A DNA stretch of 64,000 bases from Pseudomonadales bacterium (GTDB lineage: Bacteria; Pseudomonadota; Gammaproteobacteria; Pseudomonadales; Pseudohongiellaceae). The translations under genes were made by a program, and so were the position numbers. The notes beneath the pieces were generated by a model. The model did no database searches. It was given only the letters and a program-made list of their open reading frames with translations, and had not been told where the DNA came from. This document shows, piece by piece, positions 48,159-57,319 of this stretch (within the stretch, counting starts at the first letter, position 1; every line of letters begins with the position of its first letter). The stretch covers positions 80,415 through 144,414 of the forward strand of contig JALRBQ010000006.1 in the NCBI GenBank assembly GCA_023257655.1, given 5' to 3'.

Positions 48159-48186
48159 TTGGCTTGCAAGCAGGTTCAGGTATAAT
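48159..48186 (+). promoter_or_regulatory. promoter of tRNA-Leu
   Basis: TTGGCT (48159-48164), a 16-base spacer and a perfect TATAAT (48181-48186), followed by a GC-rich discriminator ACGCGCCCC typical of stable RNA genes under stringent control. Confidence 0.75.
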
Positions 48187-48220
48187 ACGCGCCCCTCTGC
48201 GCCGATTGGCGCAGCAATAC

Positions 48221-48305
<85 letters not shown>

Positions 48306-48391
48306 CTCGGTAGGCTGTTAGCCGCCGCGCGAGCGAAGCGCCAACGCAGGCTGTCTGCTATCGTTTCAGTCAGCGATGTTTGCTAGAGTAG

Positions 48392-49156
48392 ATGTCCCGA
48401 CGACTCTGTGGCATCGCCATGAAAACCCCTCCAAAGTCAGACAGGAAACAAGCCGTTGAATCCCGCTCCTCGGGAGACCTGAAGGTGTCCGGACGCAGTG
48501 AAATCCAGGCATTCTTGTCCAAGGTAGCTGCGATGCCCAAGACTGGCGGTGATGCGCGTCTGATCTTTGCGCTCGATGCCACGGCCAGCCGTGAAGCAAC
48601 GTGGGATGTTGCGAGTCAGTTACAGACTGAAATGTTCGTGAGCGCTCAGGCTCTCGGTGGCTTGCAGTTACAACTCTGTTATTTCCGCGGTTTCGGTGAT
48701 TTCTATGCCAGCGAGTGGCAGGTTGATGCTGACAGGGTTGTGCAGATCATGTCGCGCATTCACTGTCTCGCTGGAGCTACCCAGCTCGAACGTGTGCTTC
48801 GGCATGCGCTCGATGAGAATGGCAGAAAGAAAATCAAATGTGTTGTTTACATCGGCGATGCGATGGAGGAAAACGTGGATATTCTGGCCCAGCTTGCGGG
48901 CAAGCTCGGACTGTTGAATATTCCGGTCTTCATGTTTCAGGAGCGCAATGATGCAGTGACTCGAGATGCATTCATGACAATCTGTCGGCTCTCCGGTGGA
49001 GCCTATTCACAGTTCGATCAGGCCAGTGCCGGGCAATTGAAAGCGCTGTTGCAAGCGGTCGCTATCTATGCGGCAGGTGGATTAAAGGCGTTGCAGAAAT
49101 TTAGTCAATCTTCGACCAAAACTGTTAAGCTCCTCGAACAACAACTCAAGTCCTGA
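48392..49156 (+). CDS. von Willebrand factor A domain protein
   Basis: 254 residues. FALDATASRE near 59-68 is the MIDAS region in the form DxTxS, and AGATQLERVL the conserved threonine loop, then KCVVYIGDAMEEN near 150-162. The fold is a single cytoplasmic VWA domain with a helical tail. ATG 48419 is an alternative start that would drop nine residues. The next gene, five bases after, encodes a membrane J-domain protein; the two recur together in proteobacteria, which suggests a joint role. Function unknown, perhaps assembly of a metal-bound or chaperoned complex. Confidence 0.78.
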   Translation: MSRRLCGIAMKTPPKSDRKQAVESRSSGDLKVSGRSEIQAFLSKVAAMPKTGGDARLIFALDATASREATWDVASQLQTEMFVSAQALGGLQLQLCYFRGFGDFYASEWQVDADRVVQIMSRIHCLAGATQLERVLRHALDENGRKKIKCVVYIGDAMEENVDILAQLAGKLGLLNIPVFMFQERNDAVTRDAFMTICRLSGGAYSQFDQASAGQLKALLQAVAIYAAGGLKALQKFSQSSTKTVKLLEQQLKS

Positions 49157-49161
49157 TTGCC

Positions 49162-49908
49162 ATGGTTTTTCGTTTACTGGCATTACTTCTGCTGCCTGTG
49201 ATCGCCTTCTACATCACGCGATCTATCAGTCAGCGATTGCACCTGTCGGGACGCAATTTCAAACTCCTGTTCGGACTGATGGTCGTGGTGCTCGTCATCG
49301 CGGTGATGGTAGTGCTCGGCCGATTGCCAGTACAGTTTATTCTCGCGCCACTCGGTGTGGCTACGACATTCCTCTTACGATTGCTGCCGACATTGATCCG
49401 GTTGATTCCGATGTGGCATATGTTCAAGGGTCGCGCGGGAATCAGAACTAATAAGGAAGCCGGCCAGGCATCGACAATTCGCACTCAAATGCTGGAGATG
49501 GAATTGTTTCATGACACGGGTGATATGGACGGGCAGGTGCTGCAAGGTGAATTTGCCGGGCGCAAATTGTCATCTTTATCACTGGATGAACTGCTGATGC
49601 TACTCAGGGAATGCGGTCAGGATGTGGACTCCAGTCAAGTTCTCGAAGCCTATCTCGATCGCAATCAGGCAGATTGGCGTGAGCAGTGTCAGCGCAGGTC
49701 CAGCGCCAGTGCCAATGCTGAGGAGTCGCAGATGACGCGAGCACTGGCACTGGAAATTCTCGGGCTTGAGGGTTCTACAGACCGTGACACGATCGTGCGG
49801 GCGCATCGTTCATTGATGCAGAAGCTGCATCCGGATCGGGGTGGTTCGGATTATCTCGCCAAGAAAATCAATGCGGCAAAGGATTACTTGCTGCGTGACC
49901 AGTCGTAA
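49162..49908 (+). CDS. membrane protein with C-terminal J domain
   Basis: 248 residues: two to three membrane helices in the first 80 (LLALLLLPVIAFYITR, LFGLMVVVLVIAVMVVLG), a cytoplasmic middle, and a J domain in the last 60. MQKLHPDRGGSDYLAKKIN contains the HPD tripeptide that stimulates Hsp70 ATPase. It is therefore predicted to bring DnaK to the membrane. It is in an operon with the VWA gene. It differs from DjlA, in which the J domain is also C-terminal but follows a TerB-like domain. Confidence 0.85.
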   Translation: MVFRLLALLLLPVIAFYITRSISQRLHLSGRNFKLLFGLMVVVLVIAVMVVLGRLPVQFILAPLGVATTFLLRLLPTLIRLIPMWHMFKGRAGIRTNKEAGQASTIRTQMLEMELFHDTGDMDGQVLQGEFAGRKLSSLSLDELLMLLRECGQDVDSSQVLEAYLDRNQADWREQCQRRSSASANAEESQMTRALALEILGLEGSTDRDTIVRAHRSLMQKLHPDRGGSDYLAKKINAAKDYLLRDQS

Positions 49909-49911
49909 GGG

Positions 49912-50679
49912 TTAAGCCGTTTTCTTTTTTGCCAGAAACGCCTGCATGATGGCCTGGGCATCGTCTGTCTGCAGGAGAGCGCCAAATTCCACGAGTTCCT
50001 GTGCAATGACAGAAGGCACAACGTCTTGCACCGACTGTTTCATCAGACGTTTGCTTGTCTGCACTGCGTTTGGCGGTAGTGCGGCGAGCGTTTTGGCCCG
50101 AGCCAGTGCGTGTGCATCACATTGTCCCGGGGCAAGCACCTCGGTCACAATTCCGTATTCGCGTCCACGGTGTGCATCGAAGCGGTCGCCCAACAGCAAC
50201 AACTCTGCTGCGCGACGATAGCCAATCTGCTGTGGTAACAGGAAACTGGAACCGGCTTCCGGACACAGGCCGAGGCGAGTGAAAGGTAGCTGCAGGAAAC
50301 TGTTCTCTGCGGCATACACCAGATCGCAATGCAGCAATAAGGTGGTGCCGATTCCAATGGCGAGTCCGTTCACCGCGGCGATCAGAGGTTTGCGAGCTGC
50401 GTGCAGGGCGTGCATGAAATGAACTGAAGGTCGCTCTTCTGTCGGTGTCGTGCCAGCGACGAAGCTATTGACGTCATTGCCACTGGTAAAACAGTCCTCT
50501 GTCCCCCGAATCAGGATCACGTTGGCTTCGGCGCTGGCTTCCGCTGCTACAATGCCGTCGCCCAGAGCCCTGTACATACCCGGCAACAAGGCATTCTTTT
50601 TATCGGGTCGGTCAATCTGAATAATGAATACTCCGTCTTCGAGGGAATAATGGATATTGGCATCTGCAGATATTGGCAT
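49912..50679 (-). CDS. enoyl-CoA hydratase/isomerase family protein
   Basis: Crotonase-fold protein of 255 residues, paralogous to the one at 47283-48077. CFTSGNDVNSFVAG near 68-81 and NGLAIGIGTTLLLHCDLVYA near 114-133 are the CoA-binding and oxyanion parts, with FTRLGLCPEAGSSFLLPQ after. ECPEAG-type Glu is present as LCPEAG, the usual second catalytic acid of isomerase-like members. Substrate not predictable; fatty or aromatic acid breakdown is likely. It converges with the J-domain gene after three bases. Confidence 0.88.
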   Translation of the reverse strand: MPISADANIHYSLEDGVFIIQIDRPDKKNALLPGMYRALGDGIVAAEASAEANVILIRGTEDCFTSGNDVNSFVAGTTPTEERPSVHFMHALHAARKPLIAAVNGLAIGIGTTLLLHCDLVYAAENSFLQLPFTRLGLCPEAGSSFLLPQQIGYRRAAELLLLGDRFDAHRGREYGIVTEVLAPGQCDAHALARAKTLAALPPNAVQTSKRLMKQSVQDVVPSVIAQELVEFGALLQTDDAQAIMQAFLAKKKTA

Positions 50680-50918
50680 GGTTGGATCCTGTCTTGGGTG
50701 GTTCTGGCGCGTTAGTTTAGTGGATTACCCGGCGCAAGTCGCGCCAGCGGCATGCAATACGGTCGAGCGTACCGGTGTCCACGTCGTGCGGGCAATCCTT
50801 GCGGGCAGTCGATAAGGGTGTTTCCCGGGCTATACTACGGCGCAGACGGGACCTGAATCCTCCCGCTATTCGATGCTAGAATACAGCGATTTTTCCTTAT
50901 TCCCGAGATTGCCATTCC

Positions 50919-52445
50919 ATGACCCTGATTCGTAATGAAGACCTGATCCAGAGCGTCGCCGACGCCCTGCAATATATCTCCTATTACCATCCGCTGGATT
51001 TTGTTCAGGCTGTGCATGCAGCCTACGAGCGAGAAGAATCGCCGGCGGCGAAGGATGCGATGGCGCAGATACTGATCAACTCGCGCCTCTGTGCCGAAGG
51101 CAAGCGCCCGATCTGTCAGGACACGGGAATCGTCACTGTCTTCCTCAAAGTGGGTATGGACGTGCGATGGGAGGGAGGAATGTCGCTCAATGACATGGTG
51201 AACGAGGGAGTCCGTCGCGCCTACCAGTTGCCTGATAATGTGTTGCGGGCATCCATCCTGCTTGATCCTGCTGGCGCCCGGAAAAACACGGGCGACAACA
51301 CACCGGCAGTGATCCACACCGAGCTGGTGCCTGGCAATACTATCGAGGTCAAGTTGGCGGCGAAGGGGGGCGGCTCCGAGAACAAATCAAAGCTCGTGAT
51401 GCTCAATCCCAGCGACAGTATCGTCGACTGGGTTGTGAAGACGGTGCCCACCATGGGAGCTGGCTGGTGTCCGCCGGGCATGCTTGGCATCGGCATCGGT
51501 GGTACTTCGGAGAAGGCCGCGGTGCTTGCCAAGGAATCGCTCATGGATCCGATCGACATTCATGAATTAAGGATGCGGGGACCCGCCAACAGAATAGAAG
51601 AATTGCGACTCGAGATTATGGATCGCGTCAATGACCTGGGTATTGGTGCCCAGGGGCTCGGGGGCCTGACTACCGTGCTTGATGTGAAGATTCTCGACTA
51701 TCCGACGCACGCGGCCTCATTGCCGGTGGCGATGATCCCGAATTGTGCCGCGACTCGACATGCCCACTTTACTCTCGATGGCAGCGGTGTGGCTGAATTG
51801 ACACCCCCGAGTCTGGATGCCTGGCCGCAAATTTCCTGGGACGTCGGGCCGCGAGCCAGAAAAGTGAATCTGGACACGGTAAGCCCGGCAGAGATAGCGA
51901 CCTGGAAGACGGGTGAGACCCTGCTGTTGAGTGGCAAGATGTTGACCGGCAGAGATGCGGCTCACAAGCGCCTGCTCACGATGCTGCAGAATGGTGAAGG
52001 CTTGCCGCCGGGCGTCGATTTCAAAAACAAGTTCATCTATTACGTAGGTCCCGTCGACGCCGTGCGTGATGAGGTGATTGGCCCGGCAGGTCCTACGACC
52101 GCAACGCGGATGGACAAATTCACCGAATCACTGCTGGCACAGACCGGCCTGATCGGCATGATCGGTAAGGCAGAGCGGGGACAGGCGGGCATTGATGCGA
52201 TCAAGCAACACAAGGCTGTTTACCTGATGGCCGTGGGTGGTGCGGCCTACCTGGTCTCCAAGGCTATTCGCAAATCTAAGGTCATTGCCTTCGCCGACCT
52301 GGGCATGGAGGCGATTCACGAATTCGAGGTCGAGGAGATGCCCGTAACCGTTGCGGTCGATGTGGCAGGCAACTCTGTGCACAAGACCGGTCCGGAAATC
52401 TGGCGTCAGCGCATCGCCGAAAGCCATGCGCTCGAGCTTAGTTAG
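50919..52445 (+). CDS. class I fumarate hydratase
   Basis: Iron-sulphur fumarase that interconverts fumarate and malate in the TCA cycle. It has 508 residues in one chain, joining the alpha part to the C-terminal beta part, as in FumA/FumB. Cys66 (RPICQDTG), Cys184 (GAGWCPPG) and Cys276 (PNCAATRHAH) fit the three ligands of the [4Fe-4S] cluster by spacing. The beta part has GPTTATRMDKFT and KAVYLMAVGGAAYLVSKAI. Oxygen sensitivity is expected. It ends one base before the stop of the convergent fabY gene, so no terminator fits between. Confidence 0.95.
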   Translation: MTLIRNEDLIQSVADALQYISYYHPLDFVQAVHAAYEREESPAAKDAMAQILINSRLCAEGKRPICQDTGIVTVFLKVGMDVRWEGGMSLNDMVNEGVRRAYQLPDNVLRASILLDPAGARKNTGDNTPAVIHTELVPGNTIEVKLAAKGGGSENKSKLVMLNPSDSIVDWVVKTVPTMGAGWCPPGMLGIGIGGTSEKAAVLAKESLMDPIDIHELRMRGPANRIEELRLEIMDRVNDLGIGAQGLGGLTTVLDVKILDYPTHAASLPVAMIPNCAATRHAHFTLDGSGVAELTPPSLDAWPQISWDVGPRARKVNLDTVSPAEIATWKTGETLLLSGKMLTGRDAAHKRLLTMLQNGEGLPPGVDFKNKFIYYVGPVDAVRDEVIGPAGPTTATRMDKFTESLLAQTGLIGMIGKAERGQAGIDAIKQHKAVYLMAVGGAAYLVSKAIRKSKVIAFADLGMEAIHEFEVEEMPVTVAVDVAGNSVHKTGPEIWRQRIAESHALELS

Positions 52446-52446
52446 C

Positions 52447-54369
52447 CTAACACATGTCCTCGTAGGGATTAGCCAGCGACAACGAGATTTTCTGTGCGTT
52501 ACCGCGCACGGATATGGACTCGGTTGACATCTCGATCGCATCGCCCTCGAGCACGTTGTGATCGAACTTGTAGATGGTCGAGTTTTTACCCTCCAGCATC
52601 GATTGGTCGTAATTTCGGGCTTTTTCCCGCACGCTGATGTTCCGGTCGAAATAAGCTTGCATGCGGGCCTTGCCGTAACGCTTTTCGAGCATGCGCTCTG
52701 TAACATGGGGAGCGAGGACGGACGCGCTGGCGTTATTGCCGCCAAAGCCTTTCGAATTGATGATCACGGCGTCGATGTTCTGTGCCCCAACTTCTTTGTG
52801 CTGCAGCAGAATATCCAGGCGCTCTCTGGTCACGTCTTCCGCAATCTCATCGACAGTCAGAATGCCGGGGATGATGCCATCCGACCATACGCCGAGACTC
52901 GCTGCCAACTGATCGCCCGCTGAAGAGGCCAGGGAGTGTCCGATATAGGACTTGATCGCAGCAACGGGCCAGTTTTCGATGCCGTAGGTCGCCGCAATCT
53001 GGTGCAGGATGTGAGATTCGGTCTTGCGATTCTGTGGAGTGCCGGTGCCATGTGCCTGCACATAACTGCGTCGACGCAGACCTTCATCTCCGATGACGTT
53101 GCGAGTGGCAGCGACCGCCTTGGCCATGGAAATATAATTGCCAAGACCGGGGCTGGCGATGGATTTCTTGAAACCGTCGGCATTGACGAAGACTTCGTTA
53201 ATGGCTCCGTGGATGTTCGCACCCAGCTCCAGCGCCAATTCGTCATCAAACAGGACGATGCACTGCGCCGACTCCGCGAGAGTGAAGCCTGCATTATTGC
53301 CAAACGGTCGGCAGGCTCGGCGATAATTCGGTGGGAGGGAAGCATCCAGTTTGTCCAGCGCGCGGAGCGCTTCATCGTCGGCGAGCGCACCCATGGTGCT
53401 GAATCCCTCAAAAATTTCGGGCAGCAGGGGAGCTTCGCTGGTGCCGATAATCGCGACGCGATGTGTGCCCGCCTGAATATCACGAATGCCCTGCCTCAAG
53501 TTGTAGAGGAACGTAGCGCAGGCGGCCACATTAGTGCCAGTAGTTCCCAGATTGCCAAGCAGATAGGCATTGATGAAGTCAGCAGGCATTTCGGCATAAC
53601 CGAGGGCGAGTTGCTTGGATGACACTTTCTTGCCGAGCAAACGCGCCTGCAGCAAGCCGCCATTACCGTTGTAATCGAGTTGGCTCATGCCGCTGCCGGC
53701 ATAGACACTGATGCGATCAGCCGGGACCGCCTGGCGCACGTCCTCCCAGTCGATGCCGAGCGAATTTATTGCATCAGAAGCGGCAAAAATTGTGAGTTGC
53801 AGGCCGCGGGGGTGATTGCGGGATGGGTATAACAACGCTGGATCGAATCCGGTTGGCAGTTGGCCCGCGCTGTTGACGGTGGCGCTGCGATAGCCTTGCA
53901 GCAACGCATCGAAATGAGCAGTTACTTCAATTTTCAGGATGTCCTCACCCGACCCGGCTTCACCGGCAATTGACCAACCTGGGGGAATAGGGTCCGGCAA
54001 ATGTTTGCGTCGAATCTCGAAAGCAAAGGGAGTGTCGGCTCCAGCGGCCAGATTGATCTTGTGATGCACCAGGAGTTGGGTGGGGTCGAACAGGGTGTTC
54101 TCCAACTGCCGGATCAGAGTGCCCTGTTCGAGGGTCGCCGCCAGACGCTGCAGTTGCTGAGCGTAATCGACGCTGTCGCCGGTCGCGTCGACCCATTGAG
54201 AGCCGGCTTTGCGCAGATTGCCGGTGAGTGCGGCAAGACTGGCGTGAGTCTGTTGCACGCGTGATGCGGGCAATCCCGACAGGACCATCCGGCGATAACC
54301 GTGATGTCCAGAACTGCGTCCGGCGGCGTTGATGCCGCCAAAACCTGCGATCACAGGAAGCTTCGCCAT
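52447..54369 (-). CDS. fabY: beta-ketoacyl-ACP synthase, FabY type
   Basis: Condensing enzyme of 640 residues, far longer than FabB/FabF/FabH and matching Pseudomonas FabY, which starts fatty acid synthesis by joining acetyl-CoA to malonyl-ACP. VIAGFGGINAAGRSS begins the protein. The catalytic triad is Cys284 (NVAACATFLY), His440 (VQAHGTGTP) and His478 (YIGHSLASSA). The extra N-terminal 100 residues and C-terminal tail are as in FabY. It is transcribed alone with a palindrome 71 bases before its start. Its presence suggests a FabH-independent or FabH-redundant start step. Confidence 0.9.
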   Translation of the reverse strand: MAKLPVIAGFGGINAAGRSSGHHGYRRMVLSGLPASRVQQTHASLAALTGNLRKAGSQWVDATGDSVDYAQQLQRLAATLEQGTLIRQLENTLFDPTQLLVHHKINLAAGADTPFAFEIRRKHLPDPIPPGWSIAGEAGSGEDILKIEVTAHFDALLQGYRSATVNSAGQLPTGFDPALLYPSRNHPRGLQLTIFAASDAINSLGIDWEDVRQAVPADRISVYAGSGMSQLDYNGNGGLLQARLLGKKVSSKQLALGYAEMPADFINAYLLGNLGTTGTNVAACATFLYNLRQGIRDIQAGTHRVAIIGTSEAPLLPEIFEGFSTMGALADDEALRALDKLDASLPPNYRRACRPFGNNAGFTLAESAQCIVLFDDELALELGANIHGAINEVFVNADGFKKSIASPGLGNYISMAKAVAATRNVIGDEGLRRRSYVQAHGTGTPQNRKTESHILHQIAATYGIENWPVAAIKSYIGHSLASSAGDQLAASLGVWSDGIIPGILTVDEIAEDVTRERLDILLQHKEVGAQNIDAVIINSKGFGGNNASASVLAPHVTERMLEKRYGKARMQAYFDRNISVREKARNYDQSMLEGKNSTIYKFDHNVLEGDAIEMSTESISVRGNAQKISLSLANPYEDMC

Positions 54370-54740
54370 TGATTCTGCTTTCCCTTGGCTATGAAGTTGA
54401 TAGGACTAGTCTGGCAGATAAGCCCTCGTGCAAATATGCCATATCAGCCATATGATATGCCATTACAGACAGGCTGCCGCTTTGTACCGAACCGGAAATG
54501 GTGTCTAATTCTGGGCCCCAACACTGTGCGAACCCCGCCAGCGCTGTGAAAGGCCAGCACTGGAGCGGGTCAGTGCCGTAATGAAAGTCGCCGATGACTG
54601 CGGCTAGCGGCTGACGGGCCCGGGCTAAACTTGCATAAAGCCCACCCCGCACATAGGATGGCAGGCATGCCTCGACGCCGGACAGGTGTCGGCCAACGAC
54701 CGCTCTATCCGACAGTGCTCAGAACATTCCAGGAGGAAGT
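54370..54740. other. 371-base divergent region between fabY and an MBL hydrolase
   Basis: No gene seen. It contains the CATATCA palindrome listed separately, repeated ATATGCCAT words around it, GC-rich sequence near 54600, and AGGAGG seven bases before the ATG at 54741. A promoter for each flanking gene must lie here but none stands out. Confidence 0.4.
54440..54459. promoter_or_regulatory. operator-like palindrome before fabY
   Basis: CATATCA-N6-TGATATG, perfect seven-base arms, spanning 54440-54459, 71 bases before the fabY start. Its size and symmetry suit a dimeric TetR- or MarR-type repressor. The regulator is not identified. Confidence 0.45.
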
Positions 54741-55610
54741 ATGAAAACCAAATCCCTGGCCCGCATCGGGCTCCTTGCTCTCGCGCTCGGCTCACCCCTG
54801 TCCGGGTTGGCGCAAAATGATCAATTTGCGAATGTCACCATCAGAACCGTGCCGGTTAGCGGCCCGATCTCCATGCTGGTGGGTTCCGGCGGCAATATTG
54901 GGGTCTCCGTTGGCTCTGATGGACTGCTCATTATCGATGACCAGTACGCGCCCCTGGCGCCCAAGATCAAGGCGGCACTGGCTGAACTCGGCTCCGAGAC
55001 GCCAAAATTCCTCTTGAATACGCATTTTCACGGCGACCATACTGGTGGCAATGCAGTCTTCGGTATTGGCAGCGTCATCGTCGCCCAGGAAAATGTCCGC
55101 AGCCGCCTGATGGCAACCGACGCGCCACCCTCAGCGCTCCCTGTTGTCACCTTCGATCACAACATCACGCTGCACTTCAATGGCGAAGACATCACCTTGC
55201 TGCACATGCCCGCAGGGCATACCGATACGGACAGTGTCGTGCTGTTTGAGGATTCCAATGTCATCCACATGGGCGATCATTTCTTCAATGGCGGATTTCC
55301 GTTCGTTGACCTCTCCAGTGGTGGCACCGTTCAGGGCTATTTGCGCAATCTTGAGAAGGCCCTGTCCTGGATTGACGACGATACTCAGGTGATTCCCGGA
55401 CACGGCCCGCTCGGCACAAAGGCGGACTTGCTGAAGTTCTATAATGTCGTGAAAGATACATCTACCGCGATTCGTATCAAGAAATCCCAGCGCATGAGCA
55501 AGGAAGACATCGTCGCCGCCGGACTGGGAGCTGAATATGCTTCCTGGGGCACGGGCTTCATCAATGAGCAGCGTTGGATTGAGACTGTCTTCGACAGCTA
55601 TCCGCGCTAG
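54741..55610 (+). CDS. exported MBL-fold metallo-hydrolase
   Basis: 289 residues with a signal peptide (hydrophobic core about 8-21, cleavage after GLA at 22-24). NTHFHGDHTGGN places the zinc ligands H95, H97, D99 and H100, with AGHTDTDSVV, GDHFFNGGFPF and PGHGPLG completing the site. The pattern belongs to the broad beta-lactamase-like/QuiP-like periplasmic group; activity could be on lactones, phosphodiesters or other esters and need not be antibiotic resistance. It has AGGAGG before the ATG. The carboxypeptidase gene follows at once. Confidence 0.9.
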   Translation: MKTKSLARIGLLALALGSPLSGLAQNDQFANVTIRTVPVSGPISMLVGSGGNIGVSVGSDGLLIIDDQYAPLAPKIKAALAELGSETPKFLLNTHFHGDHTGGNAVFGIGSVIVAQENVRSRLMATDAPPSALPVVTFDHNITLHFNGEDITLLHMPAGHTDTDSVVLFEDSNVIHMGDHFFNGGFPFVDLSSGGTVQGYLRNLEKALSWIDDDTQVIPGHGPLGTKADLLKFYNVVKDTSTAIRIKKSQRMSKEDIVAAGLGAEYASWGTGFINEQRWIETVFDSYPR

Positions 55611-56186
55611 TTGGTGCCTACTGTTGCCGTGAACGCATTGAGCCCGTATCTGCAGCGAGTTCAGGCCGCTCATGCGGTGCTCGGTATTCCGGCCGATTAT
55701 CTGTCGCGCTGCACGCAACCCCTGTGTGAGGAACCGCCAGAACTGGTTGCCACCGAGACGGATTATTACGGGCGGCCACAGCAGTTGACACCCGCTGCTT
55801 TCGCGGCATGGTCAAGCATGAAGCGGGCGGCAAGGGCCGACGGTGTGGAAGTTTTCCTGATCTCGGCCTTTCGCAGCGTGCAGTACCAGACCGACCTGAT
55901 CGCCCGCAAACTCGAAAAAGGCTTGTCTCTGTCGCAGATACTGGCGGTGAATGCCGCGCCCGGTTTCAGCGAACACCACACCGGAAGGGCCCTGGATCTC
56001 GGCACGTCAGGGTGTGAAGCGCTAGTCGAAAGCTTCGAAAATACCAAAGCATTTCAATGGCTTAATCTAGAAGCGGGAAAATACGGATTCACCCTCAGCT
56101 ATCCTCGCAACAACCCCTGGGGCATCGATTACGAGCCCTGGCACTGGTGTTTTGAGCAACATCAATATGATATCGAACAGCCTTAG
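55611..56186 (+). CDS. D-alanyl-D-alanine carboxypeptidase, VanY/M15 family
   Basis: 191 residues. SEHHTGRALDLG near 122-133 (SxHxxGxAxD) and YEPWHWCF near 179-186 hold the zinc ligands and catalytic Glu of the M15B family; ISAFRSVQYQTDLI is the usual preceding part. The enzyme trims terminal D-Ala from peptidoglycan stems. TTG 55611, GTG 55614 and GTG 55629 are all possible starts and none has a good ribosome-binding site. There is no signal peptide at any of these, so export is unclear. It immediately follows the MBL hydrolase stop and is probably in the same transcript. Confidence 0.88.
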   Translation: MVPTVAVNALSPYLQRVQAAHAVLGIPADYLSRCTQPLCEEPPELVATETDYYGRPQQLTPAAFAAWSSMKRAARADGVEVFLISAFRSVQYQTDLIARKLEKGLSLSQILAVNAAPGFSEHHTGRALDLGTSGCEALVESFENTKAFQWLNLEAGKYGFTLSYPRNNPWGIDYEPWHWCFEQHQYDIEQP

Positions 56187-56586
56187 ACAAACTCGCAGGA
56201 AAGGGTTAACCTAGAATCGCTGCTCATACAGGAGAGGGGATGCTGCAGGTTTACTACCCCAGATTGGCGTACGTGATCCACCTAGGTACTTTCGTATTTA
56301 GCTCCCTGACTCAAACTCAATTTTCTCGTTCCCTTCGCGCGAACCTCCGCACTGCAACCACCTCGTTATCGACTCCTCAATGGTGTCGGATCAACGCTGC
56401 TATGACATGTCTGGTTACAATTCACGCGGCTGCCGTCCCGGGGAACCTGCTGGTCACAAATTCAACCCCTGCGGACAGACTGCACCGTAGCCCTGTTCGC
56501 ACCCAATCGTAATCAAGAGGAGGAAGCCCGCAAACTGATCGGTAATTCTGTCTGTAAATTGAATGAATCTAGGAGATAGTATTTTT
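56187..56586 (+). other. 400-base region before the hibernation factor gene
   Basis: No supported gene. A 90-codon ORF (56240-56512) has AGGAG five bases before its ATG, but its product has odd composition and no recognisable domain. GGTTAACC occurs near 56203. The last part holds CTAGGAGATAG, the ribosome-binding site of the next gene. The region may also hold a long leader or small RNA. Confidence 0.35.
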
Positions 56587-56958
56587 ATGACTAATGAATT
56601 CCAAATCGTTTTCCACAACATGGACCAAACCGCCGCTATCACCGAGGCGGTACAGAAGCGAATCGAAAAGCTGGAACGTTTTTGTGATCAGATAATTTTT
56701 GGTCGGGTGGTGTTGGATTCTCCTCACAACAATCATCATAAGGGAAAAGTGTATTCGGTCAGTCTGGAAGTGCATACCACTGTCAAGGAAGTGCGAGTCA
56801 ATCAGGACCAGCACGACAATCACGCTCACGAAGACCTCTATGTCGCCATTCGCGACGCCTTCAATGCTGCCGAGCGTCAACTGAAATCAGTCGACAAGAA
56901 GCATCGGGCAACTCCGCTCTCCAAATCAGTCGAAAGTTTCGATAACGAGGCCGCCTGA
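56587..56958 (+). CDS. hpf: ribosome hibernation promoting factor (HPF/RaiA family)
   Basis: Small ribosome-associated protein that stalls 70S ribosomes in slow growth. ATG 56587 gives 123 residues; an earlier ATG at 56563 would place the ribosome-binding AGGAGA inside the gene. FQIVFHNMDQTAAITEAVQK and KIEKLERF-like sequence (RIEKLERFCD) are the S30AE domain, with HEDLYVAIRDAFNAAERQL at its end. It is the short form with no long C-terminal dimer domain. It lies far from rpoN, its usual neighbour in many gammaproteobacteria. Confidence 0.88.
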   Translation: MTNEFQIVFHNMDQTAAITEAVQKRIEKLERFCDQIIFGRVVLDSPHNNHHKGKVYSVSLEVHTTVKEVRVNQDQHDNHAHEDLYVAIRDAFNAAERQLKSVDKKHRATPLSKSVESFDNEAA

Positions 56959-56968
56959 CGCGCAAACC

Positions 56969-57256
56969 ATGGCGATGAATGATCAGGAAAAACTCGAGAT
57001 TGAAGCAGCTACCTTCAGGCGACTGCTCCAACACCTCGATGCCCACAAAGAAGTGCAAAATATCGACTTGATGAATCTGGCCAGCTTCTGTCGCAACTGC
57101 CTCTCGAAGTGGTATAGCGCTGAAGCGAAGTCCCGGGGCAAGGAAGTCGATTATGAGACGGCTCGCGAAATCGTGTACGGCATGCCGTACACCGAATGGA
57201 AGGAGAAATATCAGCTGGAGGCGACAGCCGAGCAGTTGCAGCAATTCAAACAGTGA
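56969..57256 (+). CDS. DUF1244 domain protein
   Basis: 95 residues, cytoplasmic, all helical. VQNIDLMNLASFCRNCLSKW near 28-47 is the hallmark of DUF1244, with CRNC as a possible metal-binding pair. ETAREIVYGMPYTEWKEKY follows. The family is widespread in proteobacteria but has no known function. The gene starts ten bases after hpf, so it is likely in the same transcript, and ends at a strong terminator. Confidence 0.92.
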   Translation: MAMNDQEKLEIEAATFRRLLQHLDAHKEVQNIDLMNLASFCRNCLSKWYSAEAKSRGKEVDYETAREIVYGMPYTEWKEKYQLEATAEQLQQFKQ

Positions 57257-57263
57257 GTGATTG

Positions 57264-57301
57264 GCTCCGGCAGGTATAGTCATGATGCCTGTCGGAGCTT
57301 T
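57264..57301. terminator. terminator between DUF1244 and glxA-type genes
   Basis: GCTCCGGCAGG (57264-57274) and CCTGTCGGAGC (57288-57298) pair over 11 bases with one G-U, followed by TTT in the + direction. It lies between convergent genes. Confidence 0.8.
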
Positions 57302-57319
57302 CCCCCAATACCATCCCGG

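Noticed and set aside
54389..54652. 87-codon ORF on - in the fabY upstream region
   Set aside because: No ribosome-binding site, no recognisable domain, and it spans the operator-like palindrome.
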